Of a DNA stretch of 64,000 nucleotides, positions 54,444 through 63,338 are shown in pieces. The DNA lies in contig CAJWCU010000009.1 of assembly GCA_913030825.1 (NCBI GenBank), forward strand, positions 1-64,000, written 5' to 3'. The notes beneath the pieces were generated by a model, which saw nothing but the letters and a program-made list of their open reading frames with translations, made no database searches and had not been told where the DNA came from. This DNA is from an uncultured Rhodospirillaceae bacterium. Lineage in GTDB: Bacteria; Pseudomonadota; Alphaproteobacteria; Rhodospirillales; Casp-alpha2. The number at the start of each line of letters is the position of its first letter. The stretch's first letter is position 1. The position numbers and the translations under genes were made by a program.

Positions 54444-55886
54444 GTGAGCGAACGCCCGGACGATACGCCTGAGGGCGATACGCTCGAGAAGGCGCTGGAC
54501 GCCGGTTTCGACGCGCCGCCGGGAGGCCAGGACGAGGCCGAGCACGACGAGGTCGACGCCGCCGTTATCACGGCGTTGAGCGCCGGCGATACCGAAGCCC
54601 TCAAGGAATTGGTCGACGGCCTGCATTACGCCGATGTGGCCGACGTCGTCGAACGCCTGAACGAGGACAAACGCGCGCAGTTTCTGACGGAACTAGGCGA
54701 CGACCTGCCGTCGGAGGTCTGGGCCGAGTTGGACGATGCCGTCCGCGAGACCGTGTTCGAGGACATGGAACCGGCGCAGATCGCGGCCGCCGTTTCCGAG
54801 CTGGATTCCGACGACGCCGTCGAAATCGTCGAGGAAATGGAAGAGCCCGACCAGAAGGCGGTGCTCGAAGCCATGGCGCCGCCGGACCGGCGGCTGATCG
54901 AACAAAGCCTGTCCTATCCGGACGATTCCGCCGGCCGACTGATGCAGCGGGAAATCGTCACGGTGCCGACCAATTGGACCGTCGGCGAAACCATCGATTA
55001 CATGCGCGCCGCCGCCGACGGGGACGAGGATATCCTGCCGACGTCGTTCTACGACATCTTCGTGGTCGATCCGACGCATAAGCCCGTCGGCGCCATTCAC
55101 TTGAGCCACCTGTTGCGGTCCAAACGACCGATCAAGGTCTCGGAGATCATGCAGACGGAGCTTAAGTTGCTCCCCGTGACCATGGACCAGGAAGACGTCG
55201 CCTTCCTGTTCCGTCAGCGCGATCTGGTCTCCGCCCCCGTGGTTGACGAGGCGCAGCGTCTTGTCGGGGCGATCACGATCGACGACGTCGTCGACGTCAT
55301 TCATGAAGAGCACGAAGAAGACATGCTGGCCCTGGCCGGTGTCGGCGAGGCCGATTTGTACGACGCCGCGATCGATACGACCAAGGCGCGGTTCCGCTGG
55401 CTGTTGGTCAACCTGTTCACGGCGATCCTGGCGTCGTTGGTCATCGGTATGTTCGAATCAACGCTGCAGCAGGTCGTCGCCCTGGCGATCCTGATGCCCA
55501 TCGTCGCTTCCATGGGCGGCAACGCGGGCACGCAGACCCTGACCGTCGCCGTGCGGGCCCTGGCGACCCGCGAGCTGACCTCGACCAACGCCTACCGGGT
55601 CATCGGCAAGGAATTGCTGGTCGGGGCCATCAACGGGGTGCTGTTCGCCATCATCACGGGCGCCATCGCCTGGGGTTGGTTCCAGGAACCGCAGATCGGC
55701 CTGATCATCGGGATGGCGATGATCGTCAACATGATCGTCGCGGGGCTCGCGGGGGCGTCTATTCCCTTGCTGTTGGACCGGGCAGGGGTCGACCCGGCGA
55801 TTGCGTCCTCTGTCTTCCTGACGACGGTGACGGACGTTGTCGGGTTCTTCGCCTTCCTTGGGTTGGCGGCGGCGTTCCTGATATAA
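54444..55886 (+). CDS. mgtE: MgtE-family magnesium transporter
   Basis: 480 residues from a GTG 7 nt after CGGAGG (the frame is open upstream but unsupported). An acidic N-terminus leads into the MgtE N domain (about 35-140, DVADVVERLNEDKRAQFLTELG), two CBS domains (about 145-265) that sense cytosolic Mg, and five membrane helices (about 300-480) with MPIVASMGGNAGTQTLTV, the ion-path signature. No Mg riboswitch is visible. Confidence 0.95.
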   Translation: MSERPDDTPEGDTLEKALDAGFDAPPGGQDEAEHDEVDAAVITALSAGDTEALKELVDGLHYADVADVVERLNEDKRAQFLTELGDDLPSEVWAELDDAVRETVFEDMEPAQIAAAVSELDSDDAVEIVEEMEEPDQKAVLEAMAPPDRRLIEQSLSYPDDSAGRLMQREIVTVPTNWTVGETIDYMRAAADGDEDILPTSFYDIFVVDPTHKPVGAIHLSHLLRSKRPIKVSEIMQTELKLLPVTMDQEDVAFLFRQRDLVSAPVVDEAQRLVGAITIDDVVDVIHEEHEEDMLALAGVGEADLYDAAIDTTKARFRWLLVNLFTAILASLVIGMFESTLQQVVALAILMPIVASMGGNAGTQTLTVAVRALATRELTSTNAYRVIGKELLVGAINGVLFAIITGAIAWGWFQEPQIGLIIGMAMIVNMIVAGLAGASIPLLLDRAGVDPAIASSVFLTTVTDVVGFFAFLGLAAAFLI

Positions 55887-55942
55887 AAACAGACTACTAG
55901 TAGAAAAATCTCCCTCCCTACGCATGCGCCGGGTAGGCTCGC

Positions 55943-55958
55943 TTTACGTTAACGTAAA
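55943..55958. promoter_or_regulatory. 16-bp perfect palindromic operator before the MerR gene
   Basis: TTTACGTTAACGTAAA is fully symmetric and lies 20 nt before the MerR start, where it would block the gene's own promoter. The sequence resembles the operator I recall for LiuR, the MerR repressor of branched-chain acyl-CoA genes; the match is from memory. Confidence 0.7.
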
Positions 55959-55977
55959 CGTCAGCTAGAGTGCGGTC

Positions 55978-56391
55978 ATGGCTTTGGATCAAACGCAAAC
56001 GACTTACGGGATCGCCGAATTGGCGCGGGAGTTCGGCATCACTCCCCGCGCGATCCGGTTTTATGAGGACAAGGGCCTGCTGAGCCCGGCCCGAGACGGC
56101 CAGCGGCGCATCTACGGCTCGCGCGATCATGTGCGCCTGCGCCTGATCATGCGGGGCAAGCGGTTGGGTTTCTCGCTCGACGAAATTCGCGAAATGATCG
56201 ATCTCTACGATCTGGATCCGACCGAGGTATCGCAGCTAAAGATGTTCATCGACAAACTGCAGGCGCGCCGCGAGCAATTGCGTCGTCAGCAGGACGATAT
56301 CATCGAGACCCTGGCCGAGCTCGACCAATTGGAAGATCAATCGCGGGGGCTGTTGGCCGACCGTGAGGCCCGGCGGAAGGCCGTCGGCTAA
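55978..56391 (+). CDS. MerR-family regulator, LiuR-like
   Basis: 137 residues. The MerR helix-turn-helix is canonical (YGIAELAREFGITPRAIRFYEDKGLLSPARDGQ), followed by a coiled-coil dimerisation helix (about 75-125). No cysteine metal-binding loop is present, which argues against metal sensing. Length and sequence suit the LiuR/YfmP type that controls branched-chain amino acid or acyl-CoA breakdown. Likely represses itself through the palindrome upstream. Confidence 0.88.
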   Translation: MALDQTQTTYGIAELAREFGITPRAIRFYEDKGLLSPARDGQRRIYGSRDHVRLRLIMRGKRLGFSLDEIREMIDLYDLDPTEVSQLKMFIDKLQARREQLRRQQDDIIETLAELDQLEDQSRGLLADREARRKAVG

Positions 56392-56476
56392 GTTCGTCAA
56401 CCATCGGCTGTCGATCCGCGGGCAAGCGCAAGATTGATTTCCCCCAGCCCCTGTGGGAAGGAAGAGGCCGGAGGAT

Positions 56477-57310
56477 ATGTCATTGTCTGAAAACAAGAAG
56501 AAACATCTGAAGGTCGCCCTGGGCGGCCTGGGCGCGGTCGGCTTGCCGGTCGCCGAATGGCTCGACGGCGACGACGAGCCGGGCCTGGAATTGGTCGCCG
56601 TTTCGGCCAACGACAAGCCGCGCGCGGCTGAACGCCTGGCCCATCTCAAGGCCCCGCCGCGGGTTCTCGGCCTGGGCGAATTGGCGGATATCGCCGACGT
56701 GATCGTCGAATGCGCGCCGCCGGAACATTTCCGCGAGGTGTGTGCCCCGGCCGTCGAACAGGGCAAGACCCTGGTGCTGCTGACCGTCAGTCAGTTGTTG
56801 CATCACATGGACCTGGTCGACCGGGCGCGCGAGACGGGGGCTTCGATCATCGTGCCGACAGGCGCCTTGGTTGGGTTGGATGCCGTGCGTGCCGCCGCCG
56901 AGGGCAATCTTAAATCCGTCGTCATGCGCACACACAAGCCGCCCGCCGGCTTCCAAAAAGCGCTTTGGGTGCGCGAACAAGGCATCGACCTGATGGGCCT
57001 GACCGAACCCCGCAAGCTTTATGACGGCACGGTTCGCGAGGCCGCCGAACGCTTCCCGGCCAACGTCAACGTGGCGGTCGCGCTGGGTCTTGCCGGGTTG
57101 GGGGTCGATGAAACCCGCTATCAGGTCTGGGCCGATCCGACGATCACCCGCAATACCCATTGGATCACCGTGGAATCCGATATCGTGAAGATCGAAATGA
57201 ACATCGCCGGCGAGCCGACGCCGGACAATCCCGCGACCGGAAAAATCGTGCCGCTAAGCCTGATCGCGACGCTGCGCGGCCTGATCCAGCCGTTGAAGGT
57301 GGGGACCTGA
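56477..57310 (+). CDS. Aspartate dehydrogenase (NadX)-like oxidoreductase
   Basis: 277 residues from ATG 56477; a TTG at 56483 is better spaced from GGAGG at 56470. Rossmann start VALGGLGAVGLPVAEWL, then VIVECAPPEHFRE and PTGALVGLDAVRAAAEGNL, a family signature. NadX-type enzymes oxidise aspartate to iminoaspartate for NAD synthesis, while other members act on related amino acids. No nad genes are near, so the substrate is open. Confidence 0.85.
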   Translation: MSLSENKKKHLKVALGGLGAVGLPVAEWLDGDDEPGLELVAVSANDKPRAAERLAHLKAPPRVLGLGELADIADVIVECAPPEHFREVCAPAVEQGKTLVLLTVSQLLHHMDLVDRARETGASIIVPTGALVGLDAVRAAAEGNLKSVVMRTHKPPAGFQKALWVREQGIDLMGLTEPRKLYDGTVREAAERFPANVNVAVALGLAGLGVDETRYQVWADPTITRNTHWITVESDIVKIEMNIAGEPTPDNPATGKIVPLSLIATLRGLIQPLKVGT

Positions 57311-57313
57311 ACC

Positions 57314-57697
57314 ATGACCGACGGCGGCGGGCGTATGTCCATTAATCAGAGAATGGCGCGGTTCTGTATCGATGGCTGGAAGGGCAGGGTGCCGCTCAGG
57401 CCCATGTTCTGGGGCGGCGGTGCAATTTGGTTCTTCGGTTATGCCTTGGAGCGGTTGGTCGTGAACCTGTTCAGGATTCCGCAGTCACCCTATTACGCTG
57501 GCGAACTATTCCTCATCGACGTTCTGTTGCGTCTCAGCGAATGGGTGTTGATGGCGGCCTTCATCTGGTGGTGCGTCGGCGTCTGGCGGGCGGTCGATCA
57601 CGAAACCCCCGGCGTTTGGCCGACCACGGCGCGTGGCATCGTCGCCTTGCTGGTTTTGGCCAATGCGATTTCTGCCATGAACGGACTGACCGGATGA
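57314..57697 (+). CDS. Hypothetical membrane protein (first of a pair)
   Basis: 127 residues with about three hydrophobic segments (MFWGGGAIWFFGYALERLV; FLIDVLLRLSEWVLMAAFIW; ARGIVALLVLANAISA). No family recognised. It begins 4 nt after the dehydrogenase stop. Its TGA overlaps the ATG of the next membrane protein, so the two are translationally coupled. Start may also be the internal ATG at residue 8. Confidence 0.65.
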   Translation: MTDGGGRMSINQRMARFCIDGWKGRVPLRPMFWGGGAIWFFGYALERLVVNLFRIPQSPYYAGELFLIDVLLRLSEWVLMAAFIWWCVGVWRAVDHETPGVWPTTARGIVALLVLANAISAMNGLTG

Positions 57698-58131
57698 TCA
57701 ACGATCAAACTCCTGTTTACATCAACCTGCACGGCGATGGCGGGATGCCCGGGAATGAGCCGCCGGAGCCCTTGATCAAGCGCTGCTGGCACGGCCGGGA
57801 AAAGCTTTGGATCGTGTTTTGGGCCTATGGCGTGTTCGGGACAGGCGGCATTATTGCGAGCTGCCTGGCGATGATCTTCATCGGACTCCAGGTTGGCCTG
57901 GTCTTCGCGCCGCAAGACACTCACGGTGGCTATATCGGCAGTCTCGTCGGGATGGCCCTTGGCGCGGCGATGGCGCTGCCCTATCTCATCTGGATGACGG
58001 TCAGCCTGTATCGCTGCGCGCCCAATTGCGAAACCAAGATTTGGGGCCGCCTGGTACAGGGCTGGTTGGTCGCACAGTGGCTTGGAATCGCCATGCTGAT
58101 CCATAATTATGCGCATTTAATCAAGTTCTAA
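57694..58131 (+). CDS. Hypothetical membrane protein (second of a pair)
   Basis: 145 residues from ATG 57694, overlapping the previous stop. About three to four membrane segments (LWIVFWAYGVFGTGGIIASCLAMIFIGL; SLVGMALGAAMALPYLIWMTVSLY; WLVAQWLGIAMLI). The motif RCAPNCETKIWGRL in a loop and the long helix start EPLIKRCWHGREKLWIV are features without a recognised family. Followed 18 nt later by the thiolase gene. Confidence 0.65.
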   Translation: MINDQTPVYINLHGDGGMPGNEPPEPLIKRCWHGREKLWIVFWAYGVFGTGGIIASCLAMIFIGLQVGLVFAPQDTHGGYIGSLVGMALGAAMALPYLIWMTVSLYRCAPNCETKIWGRLVQGWLVAQWLGIAMLIHNYAHLIKF

Positions 58132-58149
58132 TGGTCGAAAGCTAAGAAC

Positions 58150-59337
58150 ATGGGTGAAGATCCTGTCGTTATCGTCGGAAGCGCCCGGACCCCCATGGGC
58201 GGGTTCCAGGGCGATTTGTCGGCGGCCCGCGCGCCCGACCTGGGGTCAACGGCGATTAGGGCCGCGTTGGATCGCGCCGGGGTCGCGCCGGACGATGTGG
58301 CGGAAGCCTATATGGGCATCGTCCTGCCCGCCGGTCTGGGCCAGGCGCCCGCGCGTCAGGCGGCGCTCGGCGCGGGCCTTCCCGAGGCCGTGCCCTGTAC
58401 GACCCTGAACAAGATGTGCGGATCGGGTATGAAGGCCGCGATGCTGGCGCATGACGGGATTCTCGCGGGCGCGGGTGATGTAATGGTCGCGGGCGGCATG
58501 GAAAGCATGACCAACGCGCCGTACTTGCTGGACAAGGCGCGTGGCGGTTACCGCATGGGGCACGGCAGCGTGATGGACCATATGTTCCTCGACGGACTGG
58601 AGGACGCCTACGACAAGGGCCGCCTGATGGGCACCTTCGCCGAGGAGACGGCGACCCATTACCAATTCACCCGCGACGCACAGGATGATTTCGCCATTTC
58701 ATCGCTGGACCGCGCCAAGACGGCGGTCGAGGACGGCTCCTTCGATGCCGAGGTCGCGCCGGTCAAGGTCAAGACCCGCAAGGGCGAGACGACGGTCGAG
58801 CGTGACGAACAGCCGTTCAAGGCCGATCCCGAGAAAATCCGCGCGCTCAAGCCCGCCTTCGCCAAGGACGGCACGGTGACGCCCGCCAATTCGTCGTCGA
58901 TTTCCGACGGGGCGGCGGCGCTGATCTTGATGCGCCGGTCCGAAGCCGAAAAACGCGGTCTGACGCCGCTGGCGGTGATCCACGGTCATGCCACCCACGC
59001 CCAGGCCCCGGCCTGGTTCACAACGGCTCCCGTGGGGGCGATGCAGAAATTGGCGGAAAAGGTCGGCTGGGAACTGGCCGACGTCGACCTGTTCGAAATC
59101 AACGAAGCCTTCGCCGTCGTCACCATGGCGGCGATGCGCGATCTGGACCTGCCGCACGACAAGGTCAACGTGCACGGCGGGGCCTGCGCCCTGGGCCATC
59201 CGATCGGCGCGTCGGGGGCCCGCATTCTGGTGACGTTGCTGGCGGCGCTGGAGAAATACGATTTGAAGAAAGGGGTCGCGTCGCTGTGCATCGGCGGCGG
59301 CGAAGCCACCGCCATGGCCGTCGAACGACTGACCTGA
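58150..59337 (+). CDS. Acetyl-CoA C-acetyltransferase (thiolase)
   Basis: 395 residues, tetrameric biosynthetic/degradative thiolase type. Nucleophile Cys90 (LNKMCGSGMKA), His in GACALGHPIGASGA, and the second cysteine in LCIGGGEATAM. It joins or splits acetoacetyl-CoA or longer 3-ketoacyl-CoA. Adjacent to the MerR-regulated region, which fits the last step of leucine or ketone-body catabolism. Confidence 0.93.
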   Translation: MGEDPVVIVGSARTPMGGFQGDLSAARAPDLGSTAIRAALDRAGVAPDDVAEAYMGIVLPAGLGQAPARQAALGAGLPEAVPCTTLNKMCGSGMKAAMLAHDGILAGAGDVMVAGGMESMTNAPYLLDKARGGYRMGHGSVMDHMFLDGLEDAYDKGRLMGTFAEETATHYQFTRDAQDDFAISSLDRAKTAVEDGSFDAEVAPVKVKTRKGETTVERDEQPFKADPEKIRALKPAFAKDGTVTPANSSSISDGAAALILMRRSEAEKRGLTPLAVIHGHATHAQAPAWFTTAPVGAMQKLAEKVGWELADVDLFEINEAFAVVTMAAMRDLDLPHDKVNVHGGACALGHPIGASGARILVTLLAALEKYDLKKGVASLCIGGGEATAMAVERLT

Positions 59338-59371
59338 CAGAACCATACCACCCACCGAAAGGAGGAACGCC

Positions 59372-60058
59372 ATGCCGACAGTGATGATTACCGGGAGCAA
59401 CCGGGGGATCGGCCTGCAACTGGCGCGGCAATACGCCCATCATGGCTGGACCGTGATCGCGACCTGCCGCAACACCATTTCGCCGGGCCCCATCGCGACG
59501 ATCGAGGGCGACGTGCGTGTTTATGGCCTGGACGTTGCGGATTTTCACGCGGTGGAGCGCCTGGCCGAGGATTTGGCGGATACCAAGATCGACCTGCTGA
59601 TCAACAACGCGGGCGTTTACGGCGACCGCAACACCGGGCACCAGAACATCGACATTGCCGATTGGGAGAAATCCTTTCGCGTCAATACCATGGCGCCGCT
59701 GATGGTCGCGTCGGCCTTTCTCGGCCATGTGTCGCGGGACGGCGGCGGAAAGATTGCGACGGTTTCCTCTGTTCTGGCCTCGATCGCGGAGTCCTCGCCA
59801 AATTCGGCCTCTTACGCCTACCGCACGTCCAAGGCGGCGGTGAATATGGCCATGCACGTCTTCGCCGAGGAAGTGCGGCCGGAGAACGTCGCCGTGATCT
59901 TGCTGCATCCCGGCTGGGTGCAGACGGACATGGGCGGACCGAGTGCGGCCATCGACGCGCAGACCAGCGCCGAAGGCATCCGCAAGGTGCTGGACGGCGC
60001 GGGCATGGCGGAAAGCGGGCGGCTTTTCGCCTATGATGGCCGCGAAATTCCCTGGTAA
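59372..60058 (+). CDS. Short-chain dehydrogenase/reductase
   Basis: 228 residues after a strong AAGGAGG. Cofactor motif ITGSNRGIGLQLARQ (6-20), NNAGVYG, and catalytic YAYRTSKAAVNM (Tyr-x3-Lys) with serine in TVSSVLASI. C-factor-like SDRs have this short length. Substrate unknown. The next gene starts 16 nt downstream. Confidence 0.92.
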   Translation: MPTVMITGSNRGIGLQLARQYAHHGWTVIATCRNTISPGPIATIEGDVRVYGLDVADFHAVERLAEDLADTKIDLLINNAGVYGDRNTGHQNIDIADWEKSFRVNTMAPLMVASAFLGHVSRDGGGKIATVSSVLASIAESSPNSASYAYRTSKAAVNMAMHVFAEEVRPENVAVILLHPGWVQTDMGGPSAAIDAQTSAEGIRKVLDGAGMAESGRLFAYDGREIPW

Positions 60059-60074
60059 ATCGGAGACCCAAGGC

Positions 60075-60695
60075 ATGAACGGAACGGAAGAGAAGGGCGA
60101 TATCGAATTCTATTTCGATTTCTCCTCGCCCTACGGCTATCTGGCGGCGCAGAAGATCGACGCCATCGGCGAGCGGTACGGCCGGCACGTGAACTGGCAT
60201 CCGATCATGCTGGGCGCGATCTTCAAGCAGACCGGCAATTCGGCCAACGCCGATATCGGGCTCAAGGGCGACTACATGCGGATGGACGTGCCCCGCCTGG
60301 CCAAGATGATGGACGCGCCCTTCACCTGGCCGGAGCCGTTCCCGATCAGCACGTTGGCGGCGGCCCGGGCCTATTACTGGCTGCTCGACCACGACGCGGA
60401 CAAAGCCGTGCCCTTCGCCAAGGCCGTCTACCACCACTATTTCGGCAAGGGTGTCGATATTTCCGACATTCAGGACGTGGTCTTGATCGCCGAGGAAATG
60501 GGCATCGACGGTGCGGCCCTGACCGAGGCCGTGACGCGGGACGACGTCAAGCAGCGGGTCAAGGACAAGACCGGCGAGGCCATGGATTTGGGCGTCTTCG
60601 GCTCGCCCTATTTCCTGATCGAAGGCGAGCCGTTCTTCGGCTCCGACCGCATGTGGCAGATCGAACGATTTCTCGGCAAAGGGAAGACGGCATGA
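60075..60695 (+). CDS. 2-hydroxychromene-2-carboxylate isomerase-like (kappa GST, DsbA-like fold)
   Basis: 206 residues from ATG 60075. FYFDFSSPYGYLAAQKI carries the serine that replaces the DsbA cysteine and binds glutathione in kappa-class enzymes. LGVFGSPYFLIEGEPFFGSDR is the conserved cis-proline end. The known enzyme acts in naphthalene breakdown, but most homologues, like this one, sit outside such pathways. Stop overlaps the rhodanese start. Confidence 0.9.
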   Translation: MNGTEEKGDIEFYFDFSSPYGYLAAQKIDAIGERYGRHVNWHPIMLGAIFKQTGNSANADIGLKGDYMRMDVPRLAKMMDAPFTWPEPFPISTLAAARAYYWLLDHDADKAVPFAKAVYHHYFGKGVDISDIQDVVLIAEEMGIDGAALTEAVTRDDVKQRVKDKTGEAMDLGVFGSPYFLIEGEPFFGSDRMWQIERFLGKGKTA

Positions 60696-61096
60696 CGCTT
60701 AAGAAAGGTGTGGAGCAATTGGTGGCCGAGGCCAACGCGGAGATCGAGACGATCCCGCAGGACGGGGCCGAGGCGTTGTTGGACGATCCGAACGTGCAGA
60801 TCGTCGATATCCGCGACGTGCGCGAGTTGGAGCGCGAAGGCATGGTGCCGGGTGCGTTTCACGCACCGCGCGGCATGCTGGAATTCTGGGTCGATCCCGA
60901 CAGCCCGTATCACAAGGACGTCTTCGCCTCGGGCAAGAAATTCGTGCTCTATTGCCAATCGGCCTGGCGCTCGGCCTTGGCGACCAAAGCGCTGCAGGAC
61001 ATGGGCCTGGCGCCCATCGCCCATCTGGAAGGTGGGTTTCGGGCTTGGAAGGAGGCCGGCCATCCCGTCGCCGAACGCCCGGGGCGTGACGATTAA
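60692..61096 (+). CDS. Rhodanese-domain sulfurtransferase
   Basis: 134 residues from ATG 60692 (ATGA overlap). One rhodanese domain: VQIVDIRDVRELEREGMVPGAFHAPRG and the active-site loop LYCQSAWRSALAT with Cys before the conserved arginine. No signal peptide, so cytosolic. Translational coupling to the kappa-GST-like gene suggests shared thiol/glutathione chemistry. Confidence 0.93.
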   Translation: MTLKKGVEQLVAEANAEIETIPQDGAEALLDDPNVQIVDIRDVRELEREGMVPGAFHAPRGMLEFWVDPDSPYHKDVFASGKKFVLYCQSAWRSALATKALQDMGLAPIAHLEGGFRAWKEAGHPVAERPGRDD

Positions 61097-61200
61097 CCCC
61101 TTTGGCTAGGTTGTTTCCGGGTATCCGAAACCGCTAACTTGAATTTTAGGAGGACGGTCCGACGACGCGCTGTGTCGTGTTCGGGCCTTGGAGACGACCA

Positions 61201-61992
61201 ATGAATACGAGTGCGCCTTTCATCACCGAGATCGCCGGTGGGATCGCTACGGTTACGCTTCAGCGGCCGGAGATCCACAACGCCTTCGACGACGATCTGA
61301 TCAATCGCCTGACCCGTGAATTCCAAGGCCTGGGCCGGGACACGGTCGTGCGGGCGGTGGTTCTCGCCGCCAAGGGGAAAAGCTTTTCCGCCGGCGCCAA
61401 CGTCAATTGGATGAAGCGCATGGCCGAGTACGGCCAGGATGAGAACCTGGAGGACGCCAAGGCGTTGGCGGGCCTGATGTTCACCCTCGCCAGCCTGCGC
61501 AAGCCGACGATCGCCGCGGTTCAGGGATCGGCCTTCGGCGGGGGCGTCGGCCTAATCGCCGCCTGCGATATCGCGGTCGCCGCGCGCGAGGCGGAATTCG
61601 CCCTGACGGAAGTCAAACTGGGAGTGCTGCCCGCCGCCGTCGGCCCCTACGTGGTTTCCGCCATGGGGCCGCGTCAAGCGACGCGCTACATGCTCACCGG
61701 TGAGCGGTTTAATGCGGAACGGGCGGCCGAGATCGGCCTGATCACCGAGGTCGTGGACCAGGGGCAGGTGCTGCCGCGGGCCCTGGAGTTCGCCGAAATT
61801 CTCAAGAACAACGGACCTCGTGCGATGGCCGAGGTCAAGAACCTGGTGCGTTACGTGGTGGGGCACGAACGCGACGAAGCCCTCATGGCGCAGACGGCGG
61901 GTCATATCGCCCGTGTTCGCGCGTCCAGCGAGGGGCGGGAGGGGTTGGCGGCCTTTCTGGAAAAAAGAACGCCGAACTGGGTGAGGAAATAG
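61201..61992 (+). CDS. Enoyl-CoA hydratase, methylglutaconyl-CoA hydratase (LiuC)-like
   Basis: 263 residues from ATG 61201; a GTG at 61177 is possible. AAKGKSFSAGANVNWMKRMAEYG and GSAFGGGVGLIAACDIAVAA form the oxyanion hole, and FALTEVKLGVLPAAVGPYV carries the catalytic glutamate. The SAGAxxNWM signature is typical of LiuC, which hydrates 3-methylglutaconyl-CoA in leucine breakdown. Together with the LiuR-like regulator this is suggestive; other liu genes are not in the window. Confidence 0.87.
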   Translation: MNTSAPFITEIAGGIATVTLQRPEIHNAFDDDLINRLTREFQGLGRDTVVRAVVLAAKGKSFSAGANVNWMKRMAEYGQDENLEDAKALAGLMFTLASLRKPTIAAVQGSAFGGGVGLIAACDIAVAAREAEFALTEVKLGVLPAAVGPYVVSAMGPRQATRYMLTGERFNAERAAEIGLITEVVDQGQVLPRALEFAEILKNNGPRAMAEVKNLVRYVVGHERDEALMAQTAGHIARVRASSEGREGLAAFLEKRTPNWVRK

Positions 61993-62028
61993 CCAAGGGC
62001 AACGAAACAGTACGGGGAGCGTCTCGCC

Positions 62029-62556
62029 ATGGCTGACTACGATCTATCCAACGTCAAAGTCCTGGTCGCGGAAGATTATGCGCCCATGCGCAAGCTTCTG
62101 GGGCAGGTTCTATACGAACTCAACGTCGCCGATTTCCAGATGGTGGCCAACGGGCAGGAAACCATCGACTTTCTGCAGGAATACGAGGCCGACCTGTTGT
62201 TGGTCGACAATCTCATGAGCCCCATAGACGGGACCGAATTGACGCGGATGATCCGTGCCGGGAAGACGCCCGCCGAACGGCACGTGCCGATCATCATGGT
62301 GTCGGGCGAGACGTCGAAGGAACTGATCGTCGGCGCCCGCGATGCCGGGGTGAACGAGTTCCTCGCCAAGCCGATCTCGACCCAGATGGTCTATCAGCGG
62401 TTCATGAACATCATCGAAAACCCGCGTGCCTTCGTGCAGACCGACGATTTTTACGGCCCCGACCGGCGTCGGCGTCCGATGCGCTATCCGGGGCTGGATC
62501 GCCGCCGTGAAGCCTATACCTATCAGACGCCGCAGCAGGCAAAAGCCGGCGGCTGA
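62029..62556 (+). CDS. CheY-like receiver protein with GPDRRRR tail
   Basis: 175 residues. Receiver domain about 8-130: Glu15/Asp16, phospho-acceptor Asp60 (LLLVDNLMSPIDG), Ser in MVSGETS, Lys in FLAKPI. The tail TDDFYGPDRRRRPMRYPGLDRRRE is shared with the gene at 28084. No DNA-binding domain, so it acts by protein contact. Only DUF1489 separates it from an Hpt-domain gene, which could donate phosphate. Confidence 0.9.
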   Translation: MADYDLSNVKVLVAEDYAPMRKLLGQVLYELNVADFQMVANGQETIDFLQEYEADLLLVDNLMSPIDGTELTRMIRAGKTPAERHVPIIMVSGETSKELIVGARDAGVNEFLAKPISTQMVYQRFMNIIENPRAFVQTDDFYGPDRRRRPMRYPGLDRRREAYTYQTPQQAKAGG

Positions 62557-62691
62557 TCCTGGCCCGGATCGGGATATCCTGTGGGTAACCCGGGGCCTGC
62601 GGTTCTTTTCCGCTCGTCGTTTCCTGATATGGTGGAGCGCATCACCCATGGCGGTGCCGTGCCCGCCGATCAGCCTTTTCGAGCCCCTTCC

Positions 62692-63129
62692 ATGACCCTG
62701 CATCTGATCAAGCTTTCCGTCGGCGTCGAAAGCATCGACCATCTGGCGCAGTTGCAACAGGCGCGCCTGGATGCGCGGCGGCAGGCAGGGCAGGAGCCGA
62801 AGCTCTATCACATCACCCGCATGTGGCCCCGGCGGGCAAAGGAATTGCTCGACGGAGGGTCGATCTATTGGGTGATCAAGCGGGCAGTTCGGTGCCGGCA
62901 ACGGTTGCTCGGTTTCGATGAAACGGTCAACGGGCGGGGCCAACCGGCCTGCGGCCTGGTTTTGGATCCGGAACTGATCCCCGTGCGCCCCCGGGACTCG
63001 CGGGCGTTCCAGGGGTGGCGCTATCTGACGGCCGCCGATGCGCCGCCGGACCTGGATGAAGCGGGCCGTCAGGCCGTGGAATTGCCGCCGGAAATGGCCG
63101 ACGAATTGCGCAACCTGGGGCTGATTTGA
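62692..63129 (+). CDS. DUF1489 family protein
   Basis: 145 residues from ATG 62692 (MTLHLIKLSVGVESIDHL), the family start and length; the frame is open further upstream. Conserved: TRMWPRRAKELLDGGSIYWVIK and GWRYLTAADAPPD. A cytosolic protein of unknown function, widespread in alphaproteobacteria. Orientation and spacing would allow co-transcription with the receiver gene upstream. Confidence 0.88.
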   Translation: MTLHLIKLSVGVESIDHLAQLQQARLDARRQAGQEPKLYHITRMWPRRAKELLDGGSIYWVIKRAVRCRQRLLGFDETVNGRGQPACGLVLDPELIPVRPRDSRAFQGWRYLTAADAPPDLDEAGRQAVELPPEMADELRNLGLI

Positions 63130-63338
63130 CGGCGGTCGGCGGCACCTTTGTCAAAATTGCGAAGGTCCCAAAAGCCCGGAAAACCGGGCCGGGCGCAAAA
63201 TCAGACTCGATCGCCGATGGTGAAGGCTCATGGCGACCTTGCTCTACCATGCTCCGGACATGTAGGCTCAGCCCAACGTGCCGGGAAAATTCGCATAAAT
63301 ACGCGCGATAACACGGTGAAATCCGGCCTGGGAATACG
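63130..63338. other. Intergenic region before the Hpt gene
   Basis: A GCCCGG-AAAA-CCGGGC hairpin (63174-63189) without T run follows DUF1489. AT-rich TTCGCATAAATACGCGCGATAACACGG near 63290-63317 is the likeliest promoter stretch for the Hpt gene, but no good consensus is seen. Confidence 0.3.
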
